Positions 1 to 9,946 of a stretch of 64,000 nucleotides of DNA are shown piece by piece. The DNA is taken from positions 8,488,501-8,552,500 of the forward strand of contig NZ_CP130630.1 in assembly GCF_030551255.1 (NCBI RefSeq). Direction: 5' to 3'. The notes below the pieces were generated by a model. That model was not told the DNA's origin and did no database searches. It saw only the letters and a list, made by a program, of their open reading frames with translations. The DNA comes from Streptomyces sp. NL15-2K (GTDB taxonomy: Bacteria; Actinomycetota; Actinomycetes; Streptomycetales; Streptomycetaceae). The stretch's first letter is position 1; each line of letters opens with the position of its first letter. A program made the position numbers and the translations under genes.

Positions 1-1101
1 ACCGGCCTGTCGGCCAACGGCGGCCGGGTCGCCCTCCTCGCCGAGCAGGCGCGCCGGCTGCGGGTGCGGACCGTCGCGGTCGCCCGCGAGGACGCCGTAC
101 CGGCCCTGCGCGAGGCCCTGAGAGCCGAGTACGGGACCGGGGAGCCGCTCCCCGAGATCCTCGCCGGACCCGACGCGGCCACGCAGCTCGCCGCCTCCGA
201 CTGTCACACCGTCCTGAACGGCATCACCGGCTCCATCGGCCTGGCCCCGACCCTCGCCGCCCTGGAGGCGGGCCGCACCCTCGCGCTCGCCAACAAGGAG
301 TCGCTCATCGTGGGCGGCCCGCTGGTCAAGGCCCTCGCCAAGCCCGGGCAGATCATCCCGGTCGACTCCGAGCACGCGGCGCTGTTCCAGGCGCTGGCGT
401 CCGGCACCAGAGCGGACGTACGCAAGCTCGTCGTCACCGCGTCCGGGGGCCCCTTCCGGGGCCGCACGAAGGCCGAGCTGGCTCAGGTGACGGTCCAGGA
501 CGCCCTCGCCCACCCCACCTGGGCCATGGGCCCGGTCATCACGATCAACTCCTCGACCCTCGTCAACAAGGGGCTGGAAGTCATCGAGGCACACCTCCTC
601 TACGACATTCCCTTCGATCGCATTGAGGTGGTCGTGCATCCCCAGTCGTATGTCCACTCGATGGTTGAGTTCACAGACGGATCCACGATCGCCCAGGCGA
701 CGCCCCCCGACATGCGCGGGCCGATCGCCATCGGCCTCGGCTGGCCCGAACGCGTCCCCGACGCGGCACCCACCTTCGACTGGAGCAAGGCGTCGACCTG
801 GGAGTTCTTCCCGCTCGACAACGAGGCCTTCCCGTCGGTCGACCTGGCGCGCCGGGTGGGAGAGCTCGCGGGCACGGCCCCGGCGGTGTTCAATGCCGCC
901 AACGAGGAGTGCGTGGAGGCCTTCCGGGCCGGCGCGCTGCCGTATCTCGGGATCATGGAGACGGTGACCCGGGTGGTGGACGAGCACGGCACCCCGCGCG
1001 CGGGAACCTCGCTCACCGTCGCGGACGTCCTCGAAGCGGAGACCTGGGCGCGGACCCGGGCCCAGGAACTGGCGGCACAGACGGCGGAGGCCCGTGCATG
1101 A
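1..1101 (+). CDS. dxr: 1-deoxy-D-xylulose 5-phosphate reductoisomerase (5' end outside window)
   Basis: Dxr (IspC) converts 1-deoxyxylulose 5-phosphate to 2-C-methylerythritol 4-phosphate using NADPH, the first committed step of the non-mevalonate isoprenoid pathway, in the cytoplasm. The reading frame is open from base 1, so the N-terminal part of the NADPH-binding fold is missing; 366 residues are visible. Family motifs seen are GLSANGG at the window edge, [19 protein letters not shown], the metal/substrate loop HPTWAMGP with [11 protein letters not shown], and [12 protein letters not shown]. The stop codon overlaps the start of the downstream site-2 protease (ATGA), so the two are translationally coupled. 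ispG of the same pathway follows. The identification is firm; only the 5' end is unseen. Confidence 0.97.
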   Translation, partial: TGLSANGGRVALLAEQARRLRVRTVAVAREDAVPALREALRAEYGTGEPLPEILAGPDAATQLAASDCHTVLNGITGSIGLAPTLAALEAGRTLALANKESLIVGGPLVKALAKPGQIIPVDSEHAALFQALASGTRADVRKLVVTASGGPFRGRTKAELAQVTVQDALAHPTWAMGPVITINSSTLVNKGLEVIEAHLLYDIPFDRIEVVVHPQSYVHSMVEFTDGSTIAQATPPDMRGPIAIGLGWPERVPDAAPTFDWSKASTWEFFPLDNEAFPSVDLARRVGELAGTAPAVFNAANEECVEAFRAGALPYLGIMETVTRVVDEHGTPRAGTSLTVADVLEAETWARTRAQELAAQTAEARA

Positions 1102-2402
1102 CGACCCTGATGTTCATCCTCGGCATAGTGGTCTTCGTGATCGGACTGCTGGCGTCCATCGCGTGGCACGAACTGGGCCATCTGTCCTTCGCCAAGCTCT
1201 TCGGCATCCGTGTGCCGCAGTACATGGTCGGCTGGGGCCCGACGATCTGGTCGCGCCAGAAGGGCGAGACGGAGTACGGCATCAAGGCCATCCCGTTCGG
1301 CGGCTACATCCGCATGATCGGCATGTTCCCGCCCGGCCCCGACGGCAAGGTGGAGATGCGCTCCACCTCACCCTGGCGCGGCATGATCGAGGACGCCCGC
1401 ACGGCCGCGTTCGAGGAGCTCAGGCCGGGCGACGAGAAGCGCATGTTCTACACCCGCAAGCCCTGGAAGCGGGTCATCGTGATGTCGGCGGGCCCGCTGA
1501 TGAACCTGATCCTCGCGGTGGCGCTGTTCCTCACCGTGCTGATGGGCTTCGGCATCTCCGAGCAGACCACCACCGTCAGCTCGGTCGCCAAGTGCGTCAT
1601 CTCCCAGAGCGAGAACCGCGAGAACTGCAAGGCGTCCGACGCCCCGTCCCCGGCCGCCGCCGCGGGAATGAAGGCGGGCGACAAGATCGTCTCCTTCGAC
1701 GGGGTGCGCACGGACGACTGGAACCGGCTCTCCGACCTCATCCGCGCCAACCCCGGCAAAACCGTGCCGATCATCGTCGACCGCAAGGGCGAGGAAGTAA
1801 CCCTGCAGGCGAAGATCGCCACCAACCAGGTCGCGAAGAAGGACTCCAGCGGCCAGGTCGAGCCCGGCAAGTACGTCACCGCGGGCTTCCTCGGGTTCAC
1901 GGCGGCCAGCGGCGTCGTCCGCCAGGACTTCGGCGAATCGGTGACCTGGATGGGCGACCGCATGGGCGACGCCGTCGACTCCCTCGTGGCCCTGCCCAGC
2001 AAGATCCCCGCCCTGTGGGACGCGGCCTTCGACGGCGCCCCGCGCGGGCAGGACTCACCGATGGGCGTGGTGGGCGCGGCCCGCGTCGGCGGCGAGATCT
2101 TCACCCTGGACATCCCGCCGACCCAGCAGCTGGCCACGGCCCTGATGCTGATCGCCGGCTTCAACCTCTCCCTGTTCCTGTTCAACGTGCTCCCGCTGCT
2201 GCCCCTGGACGGCGGCCATGTCGCGGGCGCCCTGTGGGAGTCGCTGCGCCGCAACGCGGCGAAGGTGCTGCGCCGCCCGGACCCGGGTCCGTTCGACGTG
2301 GCGAAGCTGATGCCGGTCGCCTACGTGGTGGCAGGGATCTTCGTCTGCTTCACGATCCTCGTCCTGATCGCGGACGTGGTTAACCCGGTGAGAATCTCCT
2401 AG
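1098..2402 (+). CDS. rseP: Site-2 zinc metalloprotease, RseP/MEP family
   Basis: An intramembrane zinc protease of the M50 (site-2) family, 434 residues. The N-terminal membrane segment carries HExxH as HELGH near residue 26. A PDZ-like domain lies around residues 190-280. The second active-site motif, [12 protein letters not shown], sits near residue 370 and is followed by a last membrane helix. Such proteases cleave membrane-tethered anti-sigma factors or remnant signal peptides; which substrate applies here cannot be read from the sequence. The ATG at 1098 is chosen because it overlaps the dxr stop (ATGA) and starts the expected hydrophobic N-terminus; longer versions of this frame lie inside dxr. 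A strong hairpin follows the gene. Confidence 0.95.
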   Translation: MTTLMFILGIVVFVIGLLASIAWHELGHLSFAKLFGIRVPQYMVGWGPTIWSRQKGETEYGIKAIPFGGYIRMIGMFPPGPDGKVEMRSTSPWRGMIEDARTAAFEELRPGDEKRMFYTRKPWKRVIVMSAGPLMNLILAVALFLTVLMGFGISEQTTTVSSVAKCVISQSENRENCKASDAPSPAAAAGMKAGDKIVSFDGVRTDDWNRLSDLIRANPGKTVPIIVDRKGEEVTLQAKIATNQVAKKDSSGQVEPGKYVTAGFLGFTAASGVVRQDFGESVTWMGDRMGDAVDSLVALPSKIPALWDAAFDGAPRGQDSPMGVVGAARVGGEIFTLDIPPTQQLATALMLIAGFNLSLFLFNVLPLLPLDGGHVAGALWESLRRNAAKVLRRPDPGPFDVAKLMPVAYVVAGIFVCFTILVLIADVVNPVRIS

Positions 2403-2417
2403 TCATACGGAGTTCGT

Positions 2418-2448
2418 GGCGGTCCGGCACCCTGTGTGCCGGACCGCC
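2418..2448 (+). terminator. Intrinsic terminator-like hairpin after rseP
   Basis: A perfect 13-bp GC-rich stem (2418-2430 with 2436-2448) with a 5-nt loop lies 16 nt after the rseP stop. There is no long T-run, which is usual for Streptomyces terminators. It separates dxr-rseP from ispG. Confidence 0.75.
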
Positions 2449-2571
2449 TTCCAACGAGTGGGTTTACGGGCGTGATGTGCCCGGGCCTTGGCATGTGCCG
2501 TAATCTCGAAGCCTGGAGCCCGCCGCTGACGGGACCTGGACCTTGATCCACGACTTGGGGTTGCACAGCAG

Positions 2572-3729
2572 ATGACTGCGATTTCTCTCGGCATGCCGTC
2601 CGTTCCGACCAAGCTCGCCGAGCGCCGCAAGAGCCGGCAGATCCAGGTCGGATCCGTGGCGGTCGGTGGAGACGCCCCGGTCTCCGTGCAGTCGATGACC
2701 ACGACCCGTACGTCCGACATCGGCGCCACCCTCCAGCAGATCGCCGAGCTCACCGCCTCCGGCTGCCAGATCGTCCGCGTGGCCTGCCCCACCCAGGACG
2801 ACGCGGACGCCCTCGCGACCATCGCCCGCAAGTCCCAGATCCCGGTCATCGCCGACATCCACTTCCAGCCGAAGTACGTCTTCGCGGCCATCGAGGCCGG
2901 CTGCGCCGCGGTCCGGGTGAACCCGGGCAACATCAAGCAGTTCGACGACAAGGTCAGGGAGATCGCCAAGGCCGCCAAGGACCACGGCACCCCGATCCGC
3001 ATCGGCGTGAACGCGGGCTCCCTGGACAGGCGCCTGCTCCAGAAGTACGGCAAGGCGACGCCCGAGGCCCTCGTCGAGTCCGCCCTGTGGGAGGCGTCCC
3101 TCTTCGAGGAGCACGACTTCCGGGACATCAAGATCTCCGTCAAGCACAACGACCCGGTCGTGATGATCGAGGCCTACCGCCAGCTGGCCGCCGCCTGCGA
3201 CTACCCGCTGCACCTCGGAGTGACGGAGGCGGGCCCGGCCTTCCAGGGCACGATCAAGTCGGCGGTCGCCTTCGGAGCGCTCCTGTCCGAGGGCATCGGC
3301 GACACGATCCGGGTGTCCTTGAGCGCTCCCCCCGCCGAGGAGGTCAAGGTCGGCATCCAGATCCTGGAGTCGCTGAACCTCAAGGAGCGCGGCCTGGAGA
3401 TCGTCTCCTGCCCGTCCTGCGGTCGCGCCCAGGTCGACGTCTACAAGCTGGCCGAGGAGGTCACGGCGGGCCTGACCGGCATGGAGGTCCCGCTGCGCGT
3501 GGCCGTCATGGGCTGCGTGGTCAACGGCCCCGGAGAGGCCCGCGAGGCCGACCTCGGCGTCGCCTCCGGCAACGGCAAGGGCCAGATCTTCGTCAAGGGC
3601 GAGGTCATCAAGACCGTCCCCGAGTCGAAGATCGTGGAGACCCTCATCGAGGAGGCCATGAAGCTGGCCGAGCAGATGGAGGCGGACGGCGCCGCTTCCG
3701 GCGAGCCGTCGGTGTCGGTGGCGGGCTGA
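2572..3729 (+). CDS. ispG: 4-hydroxy-3-methylbut-2-enyl diphosphate synthase (flavodoxin/ferredoxin)
   Basis: IspG (GcpE) reductively converts methylerythritol cyclodiphosphate to HMBPP with a [4Fe-4S] cluster, the penultimate step of the non-mevalonate pathway. The protein has 385 residues, normal for the bacterial two-domain form. The N-terminal TIM barrel has [10 protein letters not shown] and VNPGN. The C-terminal cluster domain supplies the cysteines in SCPSCGR and [10 protein letters not shown]. It lies downstream of dxr and rseP but beyond a terminator, so it may have its own promoter in the 170-bp gap. The ATG start gives the usual N-terminus; the Shine-Dalgarno is weak. Confidence 0.97.
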   Translation: MTAISLGMPSVPTKLAERRKSRQIQVGSVAVGGDAPVSVQSMTTTRTSDIGATLQQIAELTASGCQIVRVACPTQDDADALATIARKSQIPVIADIHFQPKYVFAAIEAGCAAVRVNPGNIKQFDDKVREIAKAAKDHGTPIRIGVNAGSLDRRLLQKYGKATPEALVESALWEASLFEEHDFRDIKISVKHNDPVVMIEAYRQLAAACDYPLHLGVTEAGPAFQGTIKSAVAFGALLSEGIGDTIRVSLSAPPAEEVKVGIQILESLNLKERGLEIVSCPSCGRAQVDVYKLAEEVTAGLTGMEVPLRVAVMGCVVNGPGEAREADLGVASGNGKGQIFVKGEVIKTVPESKIVETLIEEAMKLAEQMEADGAASGEPSVSVAG

Positions 3730-3757
3730 CGGGTCTTTCGAACGCCGGTCGGTGAAA

Positions 3758-3832
3758 TCCAGCCCGTCCGGCGTTTGAGGACGAGGCCGGTTCAGGGCCG
3801 ACAGCGGGGGTCTGGGGGCGGCAGCCCCCAGA
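3758..3832 (+). repeat. Streptomyces intergenic repeat with terminal hairpin, copy 1
   Basis: The segment begins CCAGCCCGTCCGGCGTTTG, continues with GAGGACGAGGCC and ends in a GC hairpin (CTGGGGGC, loop, GCCCCCAG at 3812-3831). From general knowledge this string recurs many times between Streptomyces genes. A partial relative follows proS at 7193. It lies downstream of ispG and could act as its transcription terminator. Confidence 0.6.
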
Positions 3833-3950
3833 TACGGCACACCGGCCAACGGTCACCTACAAACGGGCGGTAACCCCCACAGGGCGGCGCGGCTCAGCTT
3901 CCGCAGGTACAGTGCGGAGATCAGCAGATCCCACTGTGAGGCCCCGCCCC

Positions 3951-4799
3951 GTGTTGACCCAGACGACCTCCCGGGTCCTCGAACCGAGCGACCTGGACGC
4001 CGCGCTCGCCGTCCTCGACCGTGAGCCGGTCGCGAACGCCTTCGTGACGTCGCGCGTCCAGGTCGCCGGCCTCGACCCGTGGCGGCTCGGCGGCGAGATG
4101 TGGGGCTGGTACGAGGACGGCATGCTGACGTCCCTGTGCTACGCCGGCGCGAACCTGGTCCCGATCTGCGCCACCCCGCGCGCCGTCCGCGCCTTCGCCG
4201 ACCGGGCACGCAGAGCCGGCAGGCGCTGCTCGTCCATCGTCGGCCCCGCCGAATCCACCGCCCAGCTCTGGCGGTTGCTGGAACCGAGCTGGGGCCCCGC
4301 GCGTGAGATCCGCGCCCATCAGCCCCTCATGGTCACCGACCGCATGCCCACCGACATCGCTCCCGATCCGTACGTCCGCCGTATCCGCAAGGACGAGATG
4401 GACACGATCATGCCGGCGTGCGTGGCGATGTTCACCGAGGAGGTCGGCATCTCGCCGATGGCTGGCGACGGCGGGCTCCTGTACCAGGCGAGGGTCGCCG
4501 AACTCGTCGGCGCCGGCCGCTCCTTCGCCCGCCTCGACACCGACGGCAGGGTCGTCTTCAAGGCCGAGATCGGCGCCGCCACCGACCGCGCCTGCCAGAT
4601 CCAGGGCGTGTGGGTGGCTCCCGAGTACCGGGGGAGGGGCCTGGCGGCCCCGGGCATGGCAGCGGTCCTGCGCTACGCGCTGGCGGACGTGGCGCCGGTG
4701 GTGAGCCTGTATGTGAACGACTTCAATACGGCGGCGAGAAGGACGTACAGGAGGGTGGGGTTCCGGGAGGTCGGCGCCTTCATGAGCGTGCTCTTCTGA
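3951..4799 (+). CDS. GNAT family N-acetyltransferase (DUF4081-type N-terminus)
   Basis: A 282-residue protein with a C-terminal GNAT fold. The acetyl-CoA loop is in VWVAPEYRGRGLAAPGM (roughly residues 222-238), followed by YVNDFNTAARRTYRRVGF, the usual last part of the fold. The N-terminal half (about 120 residues) resembles the extra domain found in many actinobacterial GNAT proteins of this locus. The substrate is unknown. GTG 3951 is preferred because GAGG at 3938-3941 lies 9 nt upstream; an in-frame GTG at 3912 has no ribosome-binding site. The gene is apparently monocistronic, next to a second GNAT gene. Confidence 0.85.
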   Translation: MLTQTTSRVLEPSDLDAALAVLDREPVANAFVTSRVQVAGLDPWRLGGEMWGWYEDGMLTSLCYAGANLVPICATPRAVRAFADRARRAGRRCSSIVGPAESTAQLWRLLEPSWGPAREIRAHQPLMVTDRMPTDIAPDPYVRRIRKDEMDTIMPACVAMFTEEVGISPMAGDGGLLYQARVAELVGAGRSFARLDTDGRVVFKAEIGAATDRACQIQGVWVAPEYRGRGLAAPGMAAVLRYALADVAPVVSLYVNDFNTAARRTYRRVGFREVGAFMSVLF

Positions 4800-4888
4800 A
4801 AGGCCTTGGGGGCAGCGCACCCAGGAGGGCGACCAGCCCCCACAGCCGCCCCGGATGACAACCCAAACCCCCCTGTAAGCTCCCCCAC

Positions 4889-5419
4889 ATGGACCTCGTC
4901 ATCGGCCCCTTGGACCTGTCAGCCCACGTCGATGAGGCCCTAGCAGTCCAAGCCGTCGCCTTCGGGCTCGGCCCCGACGAGGTAGCGGTCCGCCGCCAGA
5001 TCGTCCTCCGCCACATGACCTACCCCGGCGCCCGCGCCCTCGGCGCCACCGTCGGCGGCAACCTCGTGGGTTTCGTCTACGGCATGCCCAACGACCGCAC
5101 CCACTGGTGGTCCACGGTCGTGGAGCCGTACCTCCGGGCACGGCACTGCGACGACTGGCTCGACAACTCCTTCGTGATCACCGAGCTGCACGTCCACCCG
5201 CGCCACCAGAACCGCGGCATCGGCCGCGCCCTGATCACCAGGATCACCGACAGCGCCGCCGAACCCCGCTCGATCCTCTCCGCGATCGACACCGACAGCC
5301 CGGCCCGCGGCCTCTACCACTCCCTCGGCTACCAGGACCTGGCCCGCCAGGTCCTCTTCCCCAGCGCCCCGAAGCCGTACGCCGTCATGGGCGCCCCCTT
5401 GCCCCTCCGCCGCCGTTAA
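4889..5419 (+). CDS. GNAT family N-acetyltransferase
   Basis: A 176-residue single-domain GNAT protein. ITELHVHPRHQNRGIGRALI (about residues 95-114) holds the acetyl-CoA pyrophosphate-binding R/QxxGxG/A loop. AIDTDSPARGLYHSLGY follows, as in the family. Substrate unknown. No Shine-Dalgarno precedes the ATG. A TAAGCT hexamer ends 7 nt before it, so the message may be leaderless or nearly so; this is an inference from spacing only. proS follows 72 nt downstream. Confidence 0.85.
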   Translation: MDLVIGPLDLSAHVDEALAVQAVAFGLGPDEVAVRRQIVLRHMTYPGARALGATVGGNLVGFVYGMPNDRTHWWSTVVEPYLRARHCDDWLDNSFVITELHVHPRHQNRGIGRALITRITDSAAEPRSILSAIDTDSPARGLYHSLGYQDLARQVLFPSAPKPYAVMGAPLPLRRR

Positions 5420-5491
5420 CCGATTTCCACCGTCCCGTACCGCCCGGATAACCTCCTGCCATCACCTACTCGCAGCAGGAGTTCGAGAACC

Positions 5492-7195
5492 ATGGCCAAC
5501 GCACCGGTCCAGCGCATGTCCCAGTTGATGGCGAAGACGCTGCGCGACGACCCGGCGGACGCCGAGGTCCTCAGCCACAAGCTCCTCGTCCGCGCCGGCT
5601 ACGTCCGCCGCACGGCGGCCGGTATCTGGAGCTGGCTGCCGCTCGGCAAGAAGGTCCTCGCCAACGTGGAGCGGATCGTCCGCGAGGAGATGGACGCGAT
5701 CGGCGCCCAGGAGGTACTGCTCCCCGCGCTGCTGCCGCGTGAGCCGTACGACGCGACCGGCCGCTGGGACGAGTACGGCCCGGAGCTGTTCCGGCTGCAG
5801 GACCGCAAGGGCGGCGACTACCTCCTCGGCCCCACCCACGAGGAGATCTTCACGCTGATCGTGAAGGACCAGGCGTCCTCCTACAAGGACCTGCCGGTGA
5901 TCCTCTATCAGATCCAGCACAAGTACCGGGACGAGGCCCGCCCCCGCGCCGGCATCCTGCGCGGCCGCGAGTTCCTGATGAAGGACTCGTACTCCTTCGA
6001 CCTGGAGGACGAGGGACTCGCCCAGTCGTACGCCCTGCACCGCCAGGCCTACCAGAAGGTGTTCGAGCGCCTGGGCCTCGACTACCGCATCTGCGCCGCG
6101 ACCGCCGGCGCGATGGGCGGCTCCAAGTCGGAGGAGTTCCTCGCCCCGGCCGGCGCCGGCGAGGACACCTTCGCGGACTGCCCGAACTGCGACTTCGCTG
6201 CCAACACCGAGGCGATCGCCTACGAGCTGAAGCCGGTGGACGCCTCCGACGCCCCGGCCGCCGAGGAGATCCCGACCCCCGACACCCCGACCATCGAGAC
6301 CCTCGCCGCCTCCCTCGGCGTCCCGGCCTCCGCCACGCTGAAGAACCTCCTCGTGAAGGTCGACGGCGAGATCGTCGCCGTCGGCGTGCCCGGGGACCGC
6401 GAGGTCGACATGGACAAGGTCGAGGCCCACTTCGCCCCGGCGGTCGTCGAGATGGTCGCCGAGGCGGACTTCGCGGGCCGCCCGGACCTGGTCCGCGGCT
6501 ACGTCGGCCCGCAGGGCCTGGGCGAGAAGGTCAAGTACCTCGCCGACCCGCGCGTGGCGCCGGGCACCGCCTGGATCACGGGCGCCAACAAGGAGCACAC
6601 ACACGCCAAGAACGTCGTCGCGGGCCGTGACTTCGAGGTCGACCAGTACGTCGACGTCGTGGTCGTCCAGGAAGGCGACCCGTGCCCGAACTGCGGCACC
6701 GGCCTCAAGCTCGACCGTGCCATCGAGATCGGCCACATCTTCCAGCTGGGCCGCAAGTACGCCGACGCCCTCAAGCTCGACGTCCTCGGCAGGCAGGGCA
6801 AGCCGGTCCGCGTGACCATGGGCTCCTACGGCATCGGCGTCTCCCGCGCGGTCGCCGCCCTCGCCGAGCAGAGCGCCGACGACAAGGGCCTGTGCTGGCC
6901 CAAGGAGGTCGCCCCGGCCGACGTCCACGTCGTCGCCGCGGGCAAGGCCCTCCAGACGGAGCTGGCGCTCGACGTCTCCCAGCAGCTGGCGGCGGCCGGT
7001 GTCCGCGTCCTGGTGGACGACCGGGCCGGCGTGTCCCCCGGTGTGAAGTTCACGGACTCCGAGCTGATCGGCGTACCGCAGATCCTGGTGGCCGGGCGGC
7101 GCGCGGCCGAGGGTGTGCTGGAGCTGAAGGACCGCAGGACCGGTGAGCGCGAGGAGCTGACGGTGCAGGAGGCGGTCGCGAGGCTGACGGCCTGA
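5492..7195 (+). CDS. proS: Prolyl-tRNA synthetase (bacterial type with editing domain)
   Basis: Class II synthetase charging tRNA-Pro with proline in the cytoplasm; 567 residues, matching the bacterial ProS length. Class II motif 2 lies in [20 protein letters not shown] and motif 3 in [14 protein letters not shown]. Between them, about residues 240-390, is the YbaK-like editing insertion that hydrolyses Ala-tRNA-Pro. The anticodon-binding domain forms the last 100 residues. AGGAG lies about 11 nt before the ATG. A perfect 13-bp hairpin follows and separates it from the convergent gene. Confidence 0.98.
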   Translation: MANAPVQRMSQLMAKTLRDDPADAEVLSHKLLVRAGYVRRTAAGIWSWLPLGKKVLANVERIVREEMDAIGAQEVLLPALLPREPYDATGRWDEYGPELFRLQDRKGGDYLLGPTHEEIFTLIVKDQASSYKDLPVILYQIQHKYRDEARPRAGILRGREFLMKDSYSFDLEDEGLAQSYALHRQAYQKVFERLGLDYRICAATAGAMGGSKSEEFLAPAGAGEDTFADCPNCDFAANTEAIAYELKPVDASDAPAAEEIPTPDTPTIETLAASLGVPASATLKNLLVKVDGEIVAVGVPGDREVDMDKVEAHFAPAVVEMVAEADFAGRPDLVRGYVGPQGLGEKVKYLADPRVAPGTAWITGANKEHTHAKNVVAGRDFEVDQYVDVVVVQEGDPCPNCGTGLKLDRAIEIGHIFQLGRKYADALKLDVLGRQGKPVRVTMGSYGIGVSRAVAALAEQSADDKGLCWPKEVAPADVHVVAAGKALQTELALDVSQQLAAAGVRVLVDDRAGVSPGVKFTDSELIGVPQILVAGRRAAEGVLELKDRRTGEREELTVQEAVARLTA

Positions 7196-7217
7196 GGACG
7201 AGGCCGTTCAGGCCGAT
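7193..7217 (+). repeat. Partial Streptomyces intergenic repeat, copy 2
   Basis: TGAGGACGAGGCCGTTCAGG begins at the proS stop codon and repeats the core of the element after ispG. The proS stop itself forms part of it. It runs directly into the terminator hairpin, the same order as in the first copy. Confidence 0.5.
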
Positions 7218-7248
7218 GGCGTTCCGGGGGCGCAACCCCCGGAACGCC
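7218..7248 (+). terminator. Bidirectional terminator between proS and the APH-like gene
   Basis: A perfect 13-bp stem (7218-7230 with 7236-7248) with loop CGCAA lies between two convergent genes, so it can serve both strands. Confidence 0.8.
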
Positions 7249-7260
7249 GACCGCAACGCC

Positions 7261-8160
7261 CTACAGCCAGTCGGCGAACTCCAGCAACAACTCCGAGTCG
7301 GCCCGGCGCCCGACCCTCCGCGCCCGCACGCCCGACTCCACGGCCCGGAACAGCGTCCAGCCGCGCAGCCGCTCCTGGTCCACGTCCAGCGACTCCGCGA
7401 GCCTCTTCACCCGCCGCCGGGTCGTGGCCGCCCCAGAGGGCGAGGCGATGAGGTCCTCCACCCGGTCGCGGACGAGCCGCGCCAGGTCGAAGGCGCACTC
7501 GCCGACCACCGGGTCGGGGCCCACGGCCAGCCACGGCATCCGCTCCCCGGCGAGCACCTTGCTCTGCCGGAAGGTGCCGTGCAGCAGCCGAACCTCGGGC
7601 GGCGCGGCCAGCAGGTCCTCGCGCGCCGCGAGCGCCGCGTCCACCAGCGGCCGTACCTCCGCGTCCGCGACGGCACTCGCCCGCATCGCCTCGGCCTGCC
7701 GCCCGGTCCGCTCCGCCACGGTCTCGAAGGGCTGCCCGGCCGGCGGCTCGACCCACAGCCGCCGCAGCGTCCCGGCCGCCTCCAGCAGCGCCTTCGCCTC
7801 CGGCAGCGACCGCACCGACACGTCCGGATGCAGCCGCTCCAGCAGCAGCACACCCTCCGCCGTGAACGGTTCGAGCAGCTGTACGGCACCCAGGCCGCCC
7901 CAGTGGGCCAGCGCGGCCCGCTCGCTCTCCGGGCGGGCCCGGGGCGGGGCCAGCTTCAGCACGGCGGGCGTGCCGTCCGGCCGCCGTACCAGGAGCACCA
8001 GGCTGCTGCGCCCACCGGGCACCTGCACCCGCTCGACGGTCAACTCGCGCAGCGCGACGGCCTCCCCGGCCGCCTCGGGCAGCTTCTCCAACCAGTCGTC
8101 ACCGTCCGGTGCCGTCTCACCGAGCGCCCTGACCAGACGCCGCGGCGGTTCGAAAGCCAT
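7261..8160 (-). CDS. APH(6)-like protein, predicted pseudokinase
   Basis: A 299-residue protein with the layout of the aminoglycoside 6-phosphotransferase (APH/ChoK) family. The beta-3 lysine is present (VLKLAPP, Lys69), with an acidic residue in the following helix. The family C-terminal segment is recognisable as PVVGECAFDLARLV (residues 217-230). Two catalytic positions are changed. The HGDxHxxN loop reads HGTFRQSK (residues 194-201), so the catalytic Asp is Thr. The metal-binding Asp of the family's IDPxPxVGE segment is Gly214. Phosphotransfer is therefore unlikely and a binding or regulatory role is inferred. It lies on the minus strand, convergent with proS. Confidence 0.7.
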   Translation of the reverse strand: MAFEPPRRLVRALGETAPDGDDWLEKLPEAAGEAVALRELTVERVQVPGGRSSLVLLVRRPDGTPAVLKLAPPRARPESERAALAHWGGLGAVQLLEPFTAEGVLLLERLHPDVSVRSLPEAKALLEAAGTLRRLWVEPPAGQPFETVAERTGRQAEAMRASAVADAEVRPLVDAALAAREDLLAAPPEVRLLHGTFRQSKVLAGERMPWLAVGPDPVVGECAFDLARLVRDRVEDLIASPSGAATTRRRVKRLAESLDVDQERLRGWTLFRAVESGVRARRVGRRADSELLLEFADWL

Positions 8161-8201
8161 GCGCGAGTCGTTCCCTTCCCGTACGGGTCGAGCCGTACGT
8201 C

Positions 8202-8657
8202 CTACGCGGTGGGTGCCGGCGACGCCGAGGTGGTGGCCGCCCGCTCGGCGAGCCCAGGGAAGGCTACGCTCTCACCCCGCCAGCGCACCGCCCGCACCGC
8301 CGCCTCCCGCAGCGCCCAGGCCGCCGTGCGCCGCCGCTCGCCCCCTGCCGCCCGCACCAGATCGGAGTACACCCCGGCCACGCGGTCCTCCAACTCCGCG
8401 GCGAGCCGCACGGCCGCCGCCGAGTCCGGCACCGGGAAGGGCAGCGCGTACGCCGCCGCGGCGGCCACCGGCGTTCCGCCCAGGTCCCGCACCTCGCGTG
8501 CCAGGGCGTCCCGGCGGGCCCGGTGGGCGTCGTAGGCCGCCTTCGCCTCCGTACGACGGCCCTCACGGATCCGGCCGCCGACGACCCCGTAGCCGTACAC
8601 GGCCGCGTGCTCGGCGGCCAGCGCCGCCTGGAGGGCCCTCAGTTCCTGGTCCTTCAC
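8202..8657 (-). CDS. Ferritin-like domain protein (DUF4439)
   Basis: A 151-residue, almost wholly helical Ala/Arg-rich protein. ALQAALAAEHAAVYGYG at the N-terminus and the later AELEDRVAGVYSDLVRAA, with repeated acidic/His positions, fit the DUF4439 ferritin-like four-helix family. Whether it binds a metal or is only a structural fold is not known. The GTG start overlaps the stop of the upstream lipoprotein gene (GTGA), so the pair is translationally coupled and probably works together at the cell envelope. No signal peptide is seen. Confidence 0.7.
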   Translation of the reverse strand: MKDQELRALQAALAAEHAAVYGYGVVGGRIREGRRTEAKAAYDAHRARRDALAREVRDLGGTPVAAAAAYALPFPVPDSAAAVRLAAELEDRVAGVYSDLVRAAGGERRRTAAWALREAAVRAVRWRGESVAFPGLAERAATTSASPAPTA

Positions 8658-9184
8658 TTCGCCCTTTCCGTCAGCAGAAACGCGTGCGCGGCCCCGGCCG
8701 CCGCCACCGAGGCCAGCAGCCGCGCCAGCTCGCCCGGCACGTCGAGCAGCGCCCGCGTACGCCGGTCCGCGAGGGAGCGCTCGGCGGCGGCGAGTTCGGC
8801 TAGGGCGTCCTTCTCGTTCCCCGGCACGGCGGCCGGCGGGGAAACGGAGGGTGACGCCGGCGGGGAGGTCTCCGGCGCCCGGCCGGACGCCTGCCGGGCC
8901 TCGCCGAACGCCTCCGCATGCCGTACGACCTCCGCCCGCAGCGGCTCCAGCCGCTCCGCCAGCGCCGGATGCGCAGCCAGGACGGCGTCGTACCGCTCGA
9001 CCAGCCCTCGGCTCTCGCGGGCCGCACGCGCGCGTGCCCGCTCGGCCGCCGACGGGCTGCCGCCGGTGGACTCGGAGTCCGAACCGTCGGAGCAGCCCGC
9101 CAGCAGGGCGGTGCCCGCGGCCGTGGCGAGCAGGCTTCTTCGGCGCGGTCCCGTCAGGGCGCGCGAGGGCGGAGTGAGGGGCAC
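8654..9184 (-). CDS. Lipoprotein of unknown function, coupled to DUF4439 protein
   Basis: A 176-residue protein with a twin-arginine-like signal: TGPRRRSLLATAAG followed by lipobox LLAGC, with Cys about residue 26. The mature part is a Ser/Gly-rich linker, a charged helical region rich in Ala/Arg/Glu, a Pro/Ser stretch, and a C-terminal helical region ending TERAK. No known domain was recognised apart from general similarity to helical ferritin-like partners. GTG 9184 has GAGGAC upstream. Its stop overlaps the next gene's start. A role in holding the ferritin-like protein at the membrane is inference. Confidence 0.7.
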   Translation of the reverse strand: MPLTPPSRALTGPRRRSLLATAAGTALLAGCSDGSDSESTGGSPSAAERARARAARESRGLVERYDAVLAAHPALAERLEPLRAEVVRHAEAFGEARQASGRAPETSPPASPSVSPPAAVPGNEKDALAELAAAERSLADRRTRALLDVPGELARLLASVAAAGAAHAFLLTERAK

Positions 9185-9434
9185 GGCAGACGTCCTCGGG
9201 GAACTCGTACGAAAGAAACACCAAGAAGGGGCGGCACGCCCGTGATCACCGTACCCGCGCCCCCGCCCGGCACCACTCAGCGGCACCGTTCGGACCCCGG
9301 CCAAGGTCCAGGTGGCCGCCCGGCGGCCGTCCGAGGGCCGCCCCGGTGGACGGCAACACCCCTTGGGACCGGATACCCTTTGACCAGACACGCGACCTAC
9401 CCACAACAGCACACGCGGCCGAGGAGTCACCCGG

Positions 9435-9944
9435 ATGAGCACCACCCAGAGCGAGAGGCTGCGAAAGCTCCTGGAACCGCTCGTCAGCTCCCAGGGCCTG
9501 GATCTCGAAGAGATCGCCGTGGACTCCGTCGGGCGCAAGCGTGTACTGCGCGTCGTCGTCGACTCCGACACCGGTGCCGATCTGGACCGGATCGCCGATG
9601 TGAGCCGCGCGCTCTCGGCGAAGCTCGACGAGACGGACGCGATGGGCGAGGGCGAGTACACCCTCGAGGTCGGAACCCCGGGCGCGGAGCGCCTCCTCAA
9701 GGAGCACCGGCACTACCGGCGAGCCGTCGGACGACTGGTCAAGTTCCAGCTGGCCGAGGGCGAGGAGCTGGTGGCCAGAATCCTCACGGTCGACGACGAC
9801 GGACTCGACGCAGAGGTGCCCGGAGTCAAGGGACGCAAGCCCACCGCACGCAGACTCGCCTTCGGCGACATCGACAAGGCGCGCGTGCAGGTCGAGTTCA
9901 GCCGTAAGGACGCGAAGGACATGAAGGAAGAGGAGGAGGCGTAA
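9435..9944 (+). CDS. rimP: Ribosome maturation factor RimP
   Basis: RimP helps assemble the 30S subunit; 169 residues. The N-terminal domain shows [20 protein letters not shown] and [30 protein letters not shown] is the family hallmark, followed by the SH3-like C-terminal domain. It is the first gene of the rimP-nusA-ylxR-infB group, with only 2 nt to nusA. The 210-bp gap upstream is shared with the divergent lipoprotein gene and must hold both promoters; no clear hexamers stand out. Confidence 0.95.
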   Translation: MSTTQSERLRKLLEPLVSSQGLDLEEIAVDSVGRKRVLRVVVDSDTGADLDRIADVSRALSAKLDETDAMGEGEYTLEVGTPGAERLLKEHRHYRRAVGRLVKFQLAEGEELVARILTVDDDGLDAEVPGVKGRKPTARRLAFGDIDKARVQVEFSRKDAKDMKEEEEA

Positions 9945-9946
9945 CC

